Part shown: positions 35,012-45,609 of the stretch, in pieces
Numbering within the stretch: the stretch's first letter is position 1
Layout of the letters: each line of letters begins with the position of its first letter
NCBI GenBank assembly: GCA_002786025.1
Contig: NHNW01000038.1
Span: 248,001-312,000, forward strand
From: Zasmidium citrigriseum
Lineage: Eukaryota; Ascomycota; Dothideomycetes; Mycosphaerellales; Mycosphaerellaceae
Direction of reading: 5' to 3'
DNA: 64,000 bases
Notes under the pieces: model-generated
What the model saw: the letters and a program-made list of their open reading frames with translations, nothing else
The model's database searches: none
Told to the model about the DNA's origin: nothing
Translations under genes and position numbers: made by a program

Positions 35012-37532
35012 TCAGAACCTGTCCAAGCCTTCCGATGGAACCATGTCTCGAAGGATCCATCGCCATCGGCCATCATCGGGTCTTGATCTGAGCTCATCGC
35101 CTTCGGGGACAAACCAGGCTTTGCACCTCTGTACCCAATTCTCCTCCTCCTGCTTCTGTAGGCTGATGAATCTGGGACCAAGATCGAATTCCTCATGGAC
35201 TTCCCCAACACCTTGAGTACCGACTGAAGCTGGACTCATTACACCACCAGCGCCGGGGGCGGCACCAAATGCTGCAGGGGTGTTCTCGTCCTTGAGGTCT
35301 TCAATACCCGCGAACGCATCTTCTTCGTCGTCGGCATCGGTCACAGAAGGCGACATCTGGCCAGATACGTCCCTGCCGCCTTTGACTTTCAACCACTTCA
35401 TCTGCTGGGGGTCGTACACCATGCCATTTTGGACTTGGATATTGTGCCCGTTTCCGGTGGGTATGGGTGCGATGAGAGCAGGCCGAGAAGGCGATCCTCC
35501 ATGCCTTCGCTCGGCGAAGGATGATTGATGAGAATGTGAAGGTGTCGGTGTTTCTAGCGGAGGGATGTCGAATTGAGCAACGGTGTTCTCGTTGCCTTCC
35601 CATCTGAAAGTCTGCGGATTGTATACCATCCCCTTTTCGCCTGTAAGATCGAGGTTAGTCACACAGTAAGCGTGCAGACACTTGACGAGACCTACTTTTT
35701 GGTACATGAGTTCCGCCGATTCCAGAGATGAGGCCTGGTCGTCGACTTTTCTGCCTGTGAGCGCTCGGGCTGGTGTAAGGACTGCGCGCCGCTATCTGCG
35801 CCTTCCAATTAGTGGTGAGTGGTTGTAGTGGGCCTTCACTGCGTGGCCGGGGTTGTTGATTAGCGAGTCTGGATTCTCTGGCAATTCTACTGGCAGCAGT
35901 GTCCCGCAGGTAACTCGGTGTTGCATTATGATTTTCGTATAGTCCTTTGGTAGGGCTGGAGGGTGTCTTTGGTGGAGCTGGGGTCATCATCCTCTCCGGT
36001 ATGGCGGAATATGCCGAAATTCGCTTCATGGGGTCCACAACGTCACTTCGGCTTTGAGTTCTACGCAAGCCTTGTTTGGGTGGGCCTCGTGCAACAGGCT
36101 GCTTCACGTATTTGCTCTCTTTTGTGGTTGATGTTGGCAAGTCATCGAAGATTTCGAGTTCTGATCCATCGCCAAAGTTACGTTTCCGAGCTGGCTTCGT
36201 CAAAGTGCGTTTCGAGGCTGCTTCGCGTGCCAAAGCTGCTGGAGCAACATCTTGCCTCTGCCTAGGAGCACGAGATGGAGTATCCGGGGCGACTTGGTTC
36301 GCGAGTCGTGAGCTTGGACGAGGAGGAGGCGATTGCGCTCCCTGTCGGTGAGGATCGGAGTCACGTCTCAAATGGAATGGCATCGCTCGGTGTGCTGTGA
36401 CATGCTGAGAGTGGTGGCTCGAACCAGGAGGGAGAAAAGGAACAGGCGGCTTCGGGAAGGAGTTGACACTTGACTGGTTGCGCAGAACTGGCATCGAACG
36501 CTTAGAACGAAGTAGTTGCGCACTCGTAGTCGTCGGTTGTCTCCGTCCCAAGGCATGCGATGCTCCACTTTCCAACACTGGCTCAAGTCGAGACGTCTGT
36601 TTCGTTCCAGAAACAGGGCGTGGGATGTGAGATCGGTTGTAGATGGGCTTATCGGTGGGCTTGTCGTGAAAGTTGAGCGTGGTGGCGGGTCTGTGCGCGG
36701 CAGGCGGAGGCTTAGAGGACTTGACTTGGACATTCTTGTTCGCGGTGCGTTTTCGAACGTCGAGAATCTCGCCCCCTCCAAGGTCGAAATCGTTCAGGAA
36801 GTCGTCATTGTCGTCAGAGACCAGCTTGGACTTTTTGTGCGTGTTCATGGTGGCTGGCTGTTCAATGGCGGGTGTTGTCGTGGTGCTGGGTTGTGACAGG
36901 TCCGATAGTTCTGCGTCGGCGGCCCTCCTCTTCTTGAGGATAGCATCGAAGTCCAGTGGGCCTTCCGGCAGTTCCAATCCTCCCATCTCGTCCACCTCGC
37001 TCTCAGCGGTCGCGGAGCCAAGGCTGGGACTCATGACAGAGGCAGAAGAGCTGCGATTCCGTGTGCCGTCGCGTGTGGTGCCTGCAAAGCGAATGCCTAA
37101 ACTTCCCTCAAGGTCGTCAAAATCATCCATCTCCTCGCCCGACGTAACCGCAGGATCTTCCGCCCTAGGTTTCAGCTTAAGTGGTTGGTCGGACATCTCG
37201 AGGTCGTTGTCCCAGTCGGTGTCAATCTTCTGTCGTGACTTCTTCTTCCCGAGCCTCTTGATCGTGCCGCCCAGCAGGGCGCTCGTAGGTACATTGGTAG
37301 GCAGTGGAATTCCGGCTTTCTTGGCCGATTGGATGGCCTGGTCGGTGGAGTGGTCGTCGTTCGGGTGGATGACGACGTTCCAGTCCTCATCGCCAGCGAC
37401 CGACTCAGACCGCACGCTCATGCGAGAGGACATGCTCGTGGGCGCGGTGCCGGTGCTGCCGCCGGCGAAGGCCTGGAAGTCGCCCTGAAAATCGGCATCA
37501 TCGTCCCAGCTCTCGACCGCCATTGCGGCCAT
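35012..37532 (-). CDS. BYR4: Byr4/Bfa1-type subunit of the two-component GAP of the septation network
   Basis: Two exons on the minus strand, 37532-35696 and 35640-35012, give 821 residues. In S. pombe, Byr4 with Cdc16 forms the GTPase-activating protein for Spg1 at spindle pole bodies, restraining septum initiation; Bfa1 is the budding-yeast counterpart. N-terminal mark ESWDDDADFQGDFQ at about residues 7-20, then a middle region rich in Ser, Pro and Arg. The C-terminal exon has two copies of the GMVY[DN]PQ motif (GMVYNPQTFRWEG and GMVYDPQQMKWLK) and EFDLGPRFISLQ near the end. The start could be 37532 or 37523; the frame stays open to 37871 but that extension is low-complexity. Shares a 559-bp divergent promoter with the XRCC4-like gene. 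Confidence 0.85.
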
Positions 37533-38091
37533 GTCGCGCGTGTTGTCCTCCTCTTCAGCGGCGAGCGGACGCCGGGTGCAGGGAGACTGCACTGGGAGGG
37601 ATGGTCCTGCAGGAGAGGGCGAACAGGTCTGATCATCCGGATGCGGTGCTGGAGCTGCTGCAGGAGAGGTTGAACCGCAAGAGGTGGCTAGTAAACGGCT
37701 TGAGTCCTTCGCGCCAAAGACGCGTGGCTCGGTCCGCGCCGTGCGTCGGCTATTTATGGCTGGCAATAGCAGGGTCACCAGCATCGCGCAACAACATGAA
37801 CTCACCACCTCACAACAACTCTGCGCGTCACTGATTGAGTGCAGCATAGACGACGCAGACCAGACCGCCAATGCACACAGCGCCGAGTCGGTGACGCGTG
37901 TTCCCAGGCGTCAAGCGTCGGCCCTCTCTCGCCAGATCCGCGTTGTCGCCTGTAGTTCGAGGCAGCATCGGTCGCTCCCTCGACTGCGGTGTCCTGGCTC
38001 GCACAATAAATTCGCCAGCGAAGCGTGAGAAAATCTCTTCACTTGCTGACCACCGTCGCGCTTCTATTTCTTGCATCGGGATACAAAATCC
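37533..38091. promoter_or_regulatory. Bidirectional promoter, Byr4 (-) / XRCC4-like (+)
   Basis: 559 bp between the two divergent starts. No TATA box or named element recognised. Pairing a mitotic-exit regulator with a double-strand-break repair factor allows cell-cycle co-regulation, but this is only inference. Confidence 0.5.
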
Positions 38092-39144
38092 ATGGCAGGA
38101 TCCCAGCATGTGCTGCGATTGCAGCGAACAGACCACCGGTCTAAGCACGTACTTTTGAATGTCACGAGCAAAGGCCCGAAAGATCTCGATTTGAACCTGA
38201 TCGCCACCGACACAGATCACCTTTTTCATGGATCGTTGAAAGAATCAAGCATCAAATCACTGCAGGCAACGAACTTCACAGGCGATTTGGAGCAATGGAA
38301 GGCAATTCTCTCCTTTGCCCTGCTTCAGAAAGCACCCGACGGTCCGCGCCCAGAGTTCCTACAAGGTGTGGAGACAGTCGCGTCGATCAGCGGGACCACA
38401 GTAACCATCACTCTACGGAAGAATATTGACGGCATAACTCAGCGACTGGGCGTCATCAAACTCGATCAGAATGACGAAGACGAGATTCAAATCTTTGACT
38501 GGGTCGAAACTGCCGTGGCAAGCTCCGACGATCTCCGTGCACGATTGGAACAGCTTCAGCAATCTGCTACATCCCAACAAGATCAAATCGCTAGATTAAC
38601 CAGAGACCTGGATGACCTGGTGAAAGCAAAGAAGCAGCATGAAGAAGAGATGCTCAGCAAGTTTGCTGCTTTGCTGAACGCCAAGAAGCTCAAGATCCGC
38701 GACCAGCAACGTCTGCTGAATGGAGCGCAGATCGATCCAGACGCGGCTGAGGAAGTCGTGCAAGCTAGAGCGTCAAGCAGTAAGCCTTCACGCCGTGCTG
38801 GCGCGTCCCGAGCAGGCAAGCGGAAGGCAAATGGCTCAAGAGAAGCCGTTGAGGAAGTTCAGGAGGAACAGGACGAGGAGGATGATGCTGAGACTGTTGC
38901 AACGGAAAACGGTGACGATGAGAGGGAACGCATACGGCAAGAGACGCCGGAAACAGAGGATGGCGGCGAGACCGAAGACGAGCCTGACGACGAAGACTCA
39001 CGGTCTACTAGATCTGCGGTTCAGAAGGGCTCCGATGTTACTGCCGCAAGGCCTAACTCGCTCCCACAGCGACAAAAAGGTCGAGAGCCAACGCCGCCGC
39101 CCCAAGTCGACGACGATGATGAGGAGACAGACGACGAATTGTAA
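38092..39144 (+). CDS. XRCC4/Lif1-like non-homologous end-joining factor
   Basis: Single exon, 350 residues from ATG 38092 (MAGSQHVLRLQRTD); an ATG 21 bp upstream is in frame but adds only seven residues. XRCC4/Lif1 binds and stabilises DNA ligase IV in non-homologous end joining. Residues 1-140 look like the beta-rich head (HVLLNVTSKGPKDLDLNLIATD, then TVTITLRKNIDGITQRLGVI). A long coiled coil follows at about 150-220 (RLEQLQQSATSQQDQIARL onward), with KKLKIRDQQRLLNGA at its end matching fungal XRCC4-like proteins as I recall them. The last 100 residues are Glu/Asp-rich with a basic patch, probably disordered and nuclear-localising. Family assignment rests on architecture and a few blocks. 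Confidence 0.75.
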   Translation: MAGSQHVLRLQRTDHRSKHVLLNVTSKGPKDLDLNLIATDTDHLFHGSLKESSIKSLQATNFTGDLEQWKAILSFALLQKAPDGPRPEFLQGVETVASISGTTVTITLRKNIDGITQRLGVIKLDQNDEDEIQIFDWVETAVASSDDLRARLEQLQQSATSQQDQIARLTRDLDDLVKAKKQHEEEMLSKFAALLNAKKLKIRDQQRLLNGAQIDPDAAEEVVQARASSSKPSRRAGASRAGKRKANGSREAVEEVQEEQDEEDDAETVATENGDDERERIRQETPETEDGGETEDEPDDEDSRSTRSAVQKGSDVTAARPNSLPQRQKGREPTPPPQVDDDDEETDDEL

Positions 39145-39215
39145 TGCTAGAGGAAACACAAGTGAAAGTAAATCGAACGGCAGCTGGATATCTGTCATCA
39201 CCCATTGACGCGTAT

Positions 39216-42200
39216 CTAGTCTCGAACCCAAGTACAAACTTTCAGGGCAAAATATGCAACGATTCGATACCCAACAGTCACACCGGCCAAAATGCATGAT
39301 ACTCTGGTCGTGGACACATCCAAGTTGTACAGCTGTAATAGGTCGTCTCCGGTCTCAACTGGACATCTGCCGTCCGCCAGTCGATCGGCGTCGGTACAGG
39401 AGAACTTGATGCCCCTCAAGCTCATTGATGCGGACGCTTGCACCTGCCATTTAGCCGGAGACAGACTATTCAAGGCTTGAATCCATGACAACATGTGTAA
39501 TGAGAAGGCCCCGTTCAGAGCAGTGCAGAGAGCCAGAATGATACTCATGATGGAGACCGCGAGACCAGGGTGGCGAATGAAACTCAGGACAATCATCCCG
39601 AGACTCTCGCCGCAATTCACGATCGCGAATGAAGTATACGCGATGACCAGGAACACATCGACCCGAGTCGACAGCTGAGTAGCGAAAGTCATGAGCAATG
39701 ACAGCAGCAGCGCACTGGCTATCTCGATCGGCAACTCGATCAAAGTGTAGCTGGCAAAGAATGCTTCTGCGCTAGAGACTCCGTCTTGTGATTCGCTCAG
39801 GAAGAGGTCCAGCTCGGCGGGATACAAGGCCAGGACATTGAGCATGCCGACGAAGAAGAGCGCTGAGCTCTGGCCAATGATTCCTATGCGGGTTTGTGTG
39901 GACGGATAGTCGTATGCAAGAGGCGTGAAGAAGATCACCACAATGATACCGGTGCCGGCAATCTGGGCGAGGCGGCCAAAGAGCAAGACTGGTGTTCGAT
40001 GGAGGTTTTTGAGGCTTCGACTGACGAGAATCGGTAGGACACGAGCAAATCCCAGTCTCGGCTTGTTCTCGTGGACCAAACCCTTCGACATGGCCCGATC
40101 TTCGTCATCGTCACTGCCAGATTCCGATAGAGGGTCCTGTTCCTTGTCGTGGAAAGCGCCATGAGGAAGACCGATCCCATCAGCAAGAAGATCCAGAGCC
40201 AGATCAGCTGGATTGACAGCAGGCATGCACGTTCCTCTTCTGATTTCAGCAAGGCGGTCAAGCCACTCATCCGGCGTCCCAAGAAATGCCTTTTGACCAC
40301 CAGAAGACATCATCAAGAGCTGCTCGCATGCTTGCAAGAACGACCATCGAGGTTGATGAAGGACCATGATGACCGTGCGACCTTCATCGGCGAGCCTTCG
40401 CAATGCTTCGATGATTGTCGAAGCGGTGAATGCGTCAAGACCGGAAGTGGGCTCATCAAGTAGCAGCACTGATGGGTTCGCCAAGATTCTGACTGCGATT
40501 GAGAGGCGGCGCTTCTCTCCACCGCTGATACCACGCATGGAAGTGTTACCAACCACATTGTCTGCACAGCTCTTTAATCCCAGCTCGAGAAGAACGGCCT
40601 CTGCCCGTTGGATCTTCTCAGTCTTGTCGAGGCTTGGAGGAAGGCGTAGCTCTGCCGCGAAGTGCAGTGTCTCTCGGACGGTGATATGATGCAGTAAATC
40701 CGAGTCGTGTTGCGGTACGAGCGAACAGACGGATGCCACTGCTTGATTATGCAGCGTCTGGCCATTGAAGCGCACAGACCCTGTCATACTATGCCTGCTT
40801 TTCACGCCTCTGTGCAGGCGAGATGCAATGGCACTCAGAAGAGTGGTCTTCCCTGATCCTGAGGGACCCAATATGGTGTTCAGTGTCCCTCGTTCAAATT
40901 CCGCAGATATTGGTCCGATGACAGAGCCATTCACTTTGCGACCTAGCGCATCTACGCGATCAATTCTAACACACAGCTGGTCCAGCGACACTCGCACACC
41001 TCTACCTTCTAATGGTAATGGCTTTGGATCTCCAAGCAGGTCGTTCGTTTCCTTCACTTCTGGCGTTCTGGAAGCAGGAGCAGGTTGCCAATGTAATACT
41101 GCGATTGCTGTCACGGCGAACAATGCAACGAAGCCACAAAGCGCTGAGACTGGTACTGCAAACCAATGGCGTGGGAGTCCTAGAGATGCCATGATGAAGT
41201 CTCCCGTATACTCGCGGCATTGAGGATTCGCTGAGCCTCCTGGCAATGGGCAGTCGAAGAGTCGACCTGCGAATTCATTGCTGCTCATTGCGCCGAAGCC
41301 GTAATGCTGTTCTTGTCAGGCAGTGGTCAACGTAATCAGGGGTATGTTGGCACTTACCAGCTGTGTGATCCATCTCACCCAGCTCACCCAAGGTCCCATG
41401 CTTTGCGCATTGATGAACAAGCCAGCGCAAAGACATTGGACGACATAATTCAGATTCGCGATCAAACCAGCAATCATGATCTCCCGCGTGGGCACGACGC
41501 ATATGATCGCCAAATTGACACTTCCTAGGTGCAATAAGAACTGTATTAGGAAGTAAGAGAAGAAATGGCCTGCCCCTGATCTCATTCCAGATAGGAAGTA
41601 GAAGGCCAGTGAGAAGATCAATGGTACCGGAACATCCTCAATCCAGAACCTCGTCAATCTCCTACTAAGATAGAATGTCAAGGGCGTAACGAACCCATCA
41701 GCTCGCTCGCGATCTAAAGCTGGGATATCGACTGTCAGGCGGTAGATCTCGTATAGCAGAATGAGGTAGCTCTGCATCGAGGATGTGCAGTACAGCGCAC
41801 CTTGACGAGAGCGGATCCCTGTGAGATCCGTGTCGAGATGGTAGAAGATCAAACCGCAAGCCAGACCCATAGTCAAGGCCTCGAGGAGGCTGGCTATGAT
41901 GCCGAGACGGTCGCGAAGAGTGAGGACCAGGGTTCTGTGGCAGTGGACTCTCAACTTTCGAACGAACTTGGAGCCATGGTTGTCAGCATCAGCTGGATCA
42001 AGAGCAGACGGGGCGAGATTCGGTCTGGTTGCTCCAGAGACGTCCTGTTCGCGCTCCCTCCACAGCCTTCTCAATGTCTGCACTCGCTCTCGAGACTCCT
42101 CCTCAGCCTTCTCGCTCCGTGTATCAATGGCAATCAGATCCGATACGAAGTCGAACGGATTCTCCAATCTCGGCGCGGTCCAACCAGCGGCGGCGAAATG

Positions 42201-42965
42201 GCTCAACGCATCATCTGTGGCTCCGGCAAACAGCAATGTGCCTTGAGACATCACGACCAGATCATCCACCTTCCCCCAAATCTCACTTCTCGGCTGATGG
42301 AGTGTCACAACGACCGTTTTGCTCTCATGGTCGACCAAGTCTCGTAAGACTTGTACCACGTCGCCCGCAGCTTTTGGATCCAGGCCTGAGGTGGGCTCAT
42401 CGAGAAAGATGATTGATTGATCGCGGAGAATTTGGATACCGATCGAGCAGCGACGAATCTCGCCTCCGCTGCAGCCTTTGTGGGATTTGTCGCCGATGTA
42501 TGTGTTGGCGCAGTGGCCTAGGCGAAGGGATTCGATGATCTTCTCAACTCTCTCTTCCCTCACGTTTGAGGGAGCATGGGATGAAAAGGCAGCGGCGTAG
42601 CTGAGTGTTTCCCGCACTGTGAGGTTGGGCGAGAGGATGTCGGATTGTTGGACGTAGGCGATCTGCTCTATTCTGTCCAGGTCGATTCCATTATGAGAGA
42701 TTGATATCGTGCCGGATGTCTTGTGGAGGTTGTTTCCCTGGTGCGAGAGCCGGTGTGAGAGAGTGTTCAGAAGAGTTGTCTTTCCACTTCCTGAAGGTCC
42801 GATGATGGCTGTCAGGCTTGGGCCGGCGATGGAAAGGGAGATGTCGTCGAGGATGGTTTTACTCTCTCTTGCTGGCTTTTTGATGAGTCTTTCCACTAGG
42901 CTTTGTCGTCTTTTCAGCTCGACCGTCAAGTGTGATGCCTCTATGCTGACGTTGGTAGGCTTCAT
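39216..42965 (-). CDS. Full-size ABCG transporter, (NBD-TMD)x2, white type
   Basis: Two exons on the minus strand, 42965-41358 and 41306-39216 (51-bp intron), give 1232 residues. Without the intron it would read as two half-transporters; splicing joins WVRWITQL to HYGFGAM in the first membrane domain. First half: Walker A GPSGSGKTT at 56-64, signature CSGGE, Walker B IIFLDEPTSGLD, H-loop TLHQPRS, then about six helices. Second half: Walker A about 683-691, signature ISGGEKRR, Walker B VLLLDEPTSGLD, H-loop VLHQPRW, then helices. Both ATP sites look intact, unlike PDR pumps, whose first Walker A carries a Cys. The frame extends upstream only to a GTG (43037), so ATG 42965 is the start. ABCG members move sterols, lipids and hydrophobic metabolites; substrate unknown. 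Confidence 0.9.
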
Positions 42966-43760
42966 TGTGGAGAAACGATCGGGCTTGGAATGATCAAAGC
43001 CTGCCAAAGTGGACGGTATGGAAGCAGTCGTCGACACCGAATCTCTCCGTCACGCCCAATGATCTCAGAGCTATCATCGGAAAAGCCACCGACCGCCAAA
43101 TCATGTCGATAACACTCAACATCGCTCGGATCGACGCAGCCAGCCCAACAATGCAGAAGCTCCACGTGCACATGCACCTACTGAACTGATCGGTGCTCAG
43201 AGTATGGCTCAGGACATATTGAATGCGACCTTTCGTCATTGTTGGTACGCCGACTTACGCAGAAAAGAAGTGTCAACCCAATTAGGGCGAACGCAAAGGC
43301 GTTTGATCGTCTCTCCGAATTGGGAAAGAGCAGGAGCTCACATGCTTACCCGAAGCCGATATGCAGCTACGAAACTCTATTCGGACGTCACTTATTACCG
43401 ATCCATTGTATGAGCTGCGCTTTCGAGCCATAGCTGTCGGCATTGAGCTAATGCAAGCAAATGTTGTGTCTTAATTGATCCACGCAACGCTATGCTGACT
43501 AGAGCATCTTAGTCCCTCACCAGGTCCGCATTCCACAATCATTGCAAGAATGGTTGGCCACGAAGGACGATGCTATCGACTAAATTCGGGCATCACATTG
43601 ACCGCTTCTTCTTGATCCCCGTCATCAGGCCTCAACAGGTGATGTATTGATCATGCATCACATGCTGCTCTGGAAAGCCACAACACATTTCGATTGTCTC
43701 CAACCTTCCGCTCCCTCTCCCCACTAACCCCTTCAATTTCGCCAATCCTCCGCTCTCAAG
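42966..43760. promoter_or_regulatory. Bidirectional promoter, ABCG transporter (-) / sterol reductase (+)
   Basis: 795 bp between two divergent ATGs, so the transporter and the reductase may be co-controlled. No TATA box or known regulator site identified with confidence. Confidence 0.5.
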
Positions 43761-45305
43761 ATGCTGCCAACACCAGCGTCAACGCCTTCTGCGTCCTCCA
43801 AACGACCACGTCTATCTCCCACTCGCCATGTGCAATGGGGCCGCCGAAGCAGGGCAACATGGGAGGCACACCTTTTCACACTCTTCATCATCCCGCTCCT
43901 GCCGCTCTGGACGTTGATCAACTTCGTCACGCTGAAGTATTTCTCCGGGTCTGTGACTGCGACTCTCACTGAGCTGGTGTCGAATGGCCCGATATCGTTC
44001 TTGGTCAACTACTTCCCCAGCCCTTCTCTCAGAGCTTTCAGCGGCTATGGCCTCTGGATCGCTTTCCAAGTGGTGCTGTACGTGTTTCTTCCCGGAAATA
44101 AATGCAACGGACAGAGGACTCCAGGCGGCTATATTCTCGAATACACCGCCAATGGACTGTTTGCTTGGGCGGTGTCACACGTTGCCTTTATTGGACTCGT
44201 TTGCTGGGGCAAGATCGACCCAGCAATCGTAGCGCTGGAATGGGATGGTCTATTACTCGCGGGCAACATCTTTGGATTCGTTCTCGGATTCTGCATGTTC
44301 TGGAAGGCGTACTGCTGGCCATCATACCCGGAGGATTGCAAGTTCAGTGGGAGTTGGGCGTTTGATTTCGCTTTTGGGGTATGTGTTCTGAGTATGGTTA
44401 TGCTTCGAGACTTTGTCTGACTCTCATAGGTCGAACTGAACCCACGCCTCGGCGAGAAATTTGACTTGAAGTTCTTCTTCAACGGAAGGCCTGGCATCGT
44501 AGCCTGGACGCTCATGTAAGTTCCTCACATTCATACCACCTTCACTCTCCATATTAACTTCACCAGCGATATCTCCTTCGTCGCCTACCAATACCAGACC
44601 CTCGGCTTCATCACAAACTCCATGTCAATCGTCATTCTCCTCCACAGCATCTACGTCCTCGACTTCTTCGTCAACGAAGACTGGTACACTCGCACGATCG
44701 ACATCACCCACGACCACTTTGGCTGGATCCTCTGCTGGGGCGATCTGGCTCTCTTACCTTCGTTCTACACAATGCAGACGCAGTATCTGGCGAGATACTC
44801 GAGTGAGCAGTGGGCGGCTGTTCCAATTGCGCTTGTATTGGCGACAGGTCTGCTGGGATACGCCCTGTTCCGCTCAGCGAACTCTCAGCGAGATGCTGTT
44901 CGCCAAAGACAGGATTGTGTGAAGATTTGGGGCGAGACGGCGAAGTTTATCAGATGCACGTATATGACTAGTGATGGACGGGAGCATGAGAGCATTTTGC
45001 TCACATCTGGCTGGTGGGGTGAGTGCTTCCCTCATTACTCGGCGAGATGACCGCGATGCGAGAACTGATCCATGATAGGAATCGTCCGCCACCCCAACTA
45101 CCTCGCCGACATCATCCAGTCGTTCGCCATGTGTGCGACATGCGGCTTCCAGGCCATCCTTCCGTGGTCCTACTTCTTCTACATGACCATATTACTGGTC
45201 TTCCGAGCACGGCGAGATGATAGGAAATGCAGAGATAAGTATGGCAAGTCGTGGGATGAGTATTGCCAGTTGGTGCCTTGCGAGATTATCCCGGGGGTTT
45301 GGTAG
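43761..45305 (+). CDS. DHCR7-type sterol delta-7 reductase (ERG4/ERG24 superfamily)
   Basis: Four exons, 43761-44378, 44430-44515, 44567-45018 and 45079-45305, give 460 residues, close to animal and plant 7-dehydrocholesterol reductases. These NADPH-dependent ER-membrane enzymes reduce the C7-C8 double bond of sterols. About nine hydrophobic segments. Family marks: TPGGYILEYTANGL, GVELNPRLG across intron 1, FFNGRPGIVAWTLI across intron 2, VLDFFVNEDWYTRTIDITHD then HFGW, and LLTSGWWGIVRHPNYLAD across intron 3. From memory FFNGRPGIVAWTL is typical of DHCR7, whereas C14 reductases (ERG24) have a different sequence there. The C-terminus ends CEIIPGVW, as in the family. Ergosterol keeps its delta-7 bond, so this is not a core ergosterol enzyme; the substrate may be a specialised sterol. 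Each intron restores a conserved block. Confidence 0.88.
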
Positions 45306-45609
45306 GAATGGTAGGGGCGAGACGTCGGGAGTATACAGGTGACAGCTGTGTCAGAATATGTTGTGGTAACTTGAATAGACGGTACAGACTCATTCATCAG
45401 TGAGTATTAGTCTCTTCGAGTGTTGTGATCGCTCAAAGTCACCCCGTCACATGCAAACCACGCTAGCACTCACTAGCGCAGTCAGCCAGTTGGTCCACTC
45501 GAGCTCTTCAAATTTTCGAGATAGCTTTTACTACACACAGAACTTTCGAAAGACATTGAATCCGCCAATTTGGTAACGATGGACTCTTGTGTAGAGCCTC
45601 TCGGTGTCT
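45306..45609. other. Convergent intergenic region
   Basis: 304 bp between the stop codons of the sterol reductase and the FAD-linked oxidase; presumably both 3' UTRs. Nothing else seen. Confidence 0.6.

Noticed and set aside
37533..37871. N-terminal extension of Byr4 to 37871
   Set aside because: Low-complexity Cys/Ser/Pro-rich sequence; the conserved ESWDDDADF start lies just after 37532.
39216..43037. Two separate ABC half-transporter genes
   Set aside because: The second lacks a natural N-terminus; a 51-bp intron joins them across a conserved membrane-domain segment.
42966..43037. N-terminal extension of the ABC transporter to 43037
   Set aside because: The upstream extension begins at GTG, not ATG, and adds no family sequence.
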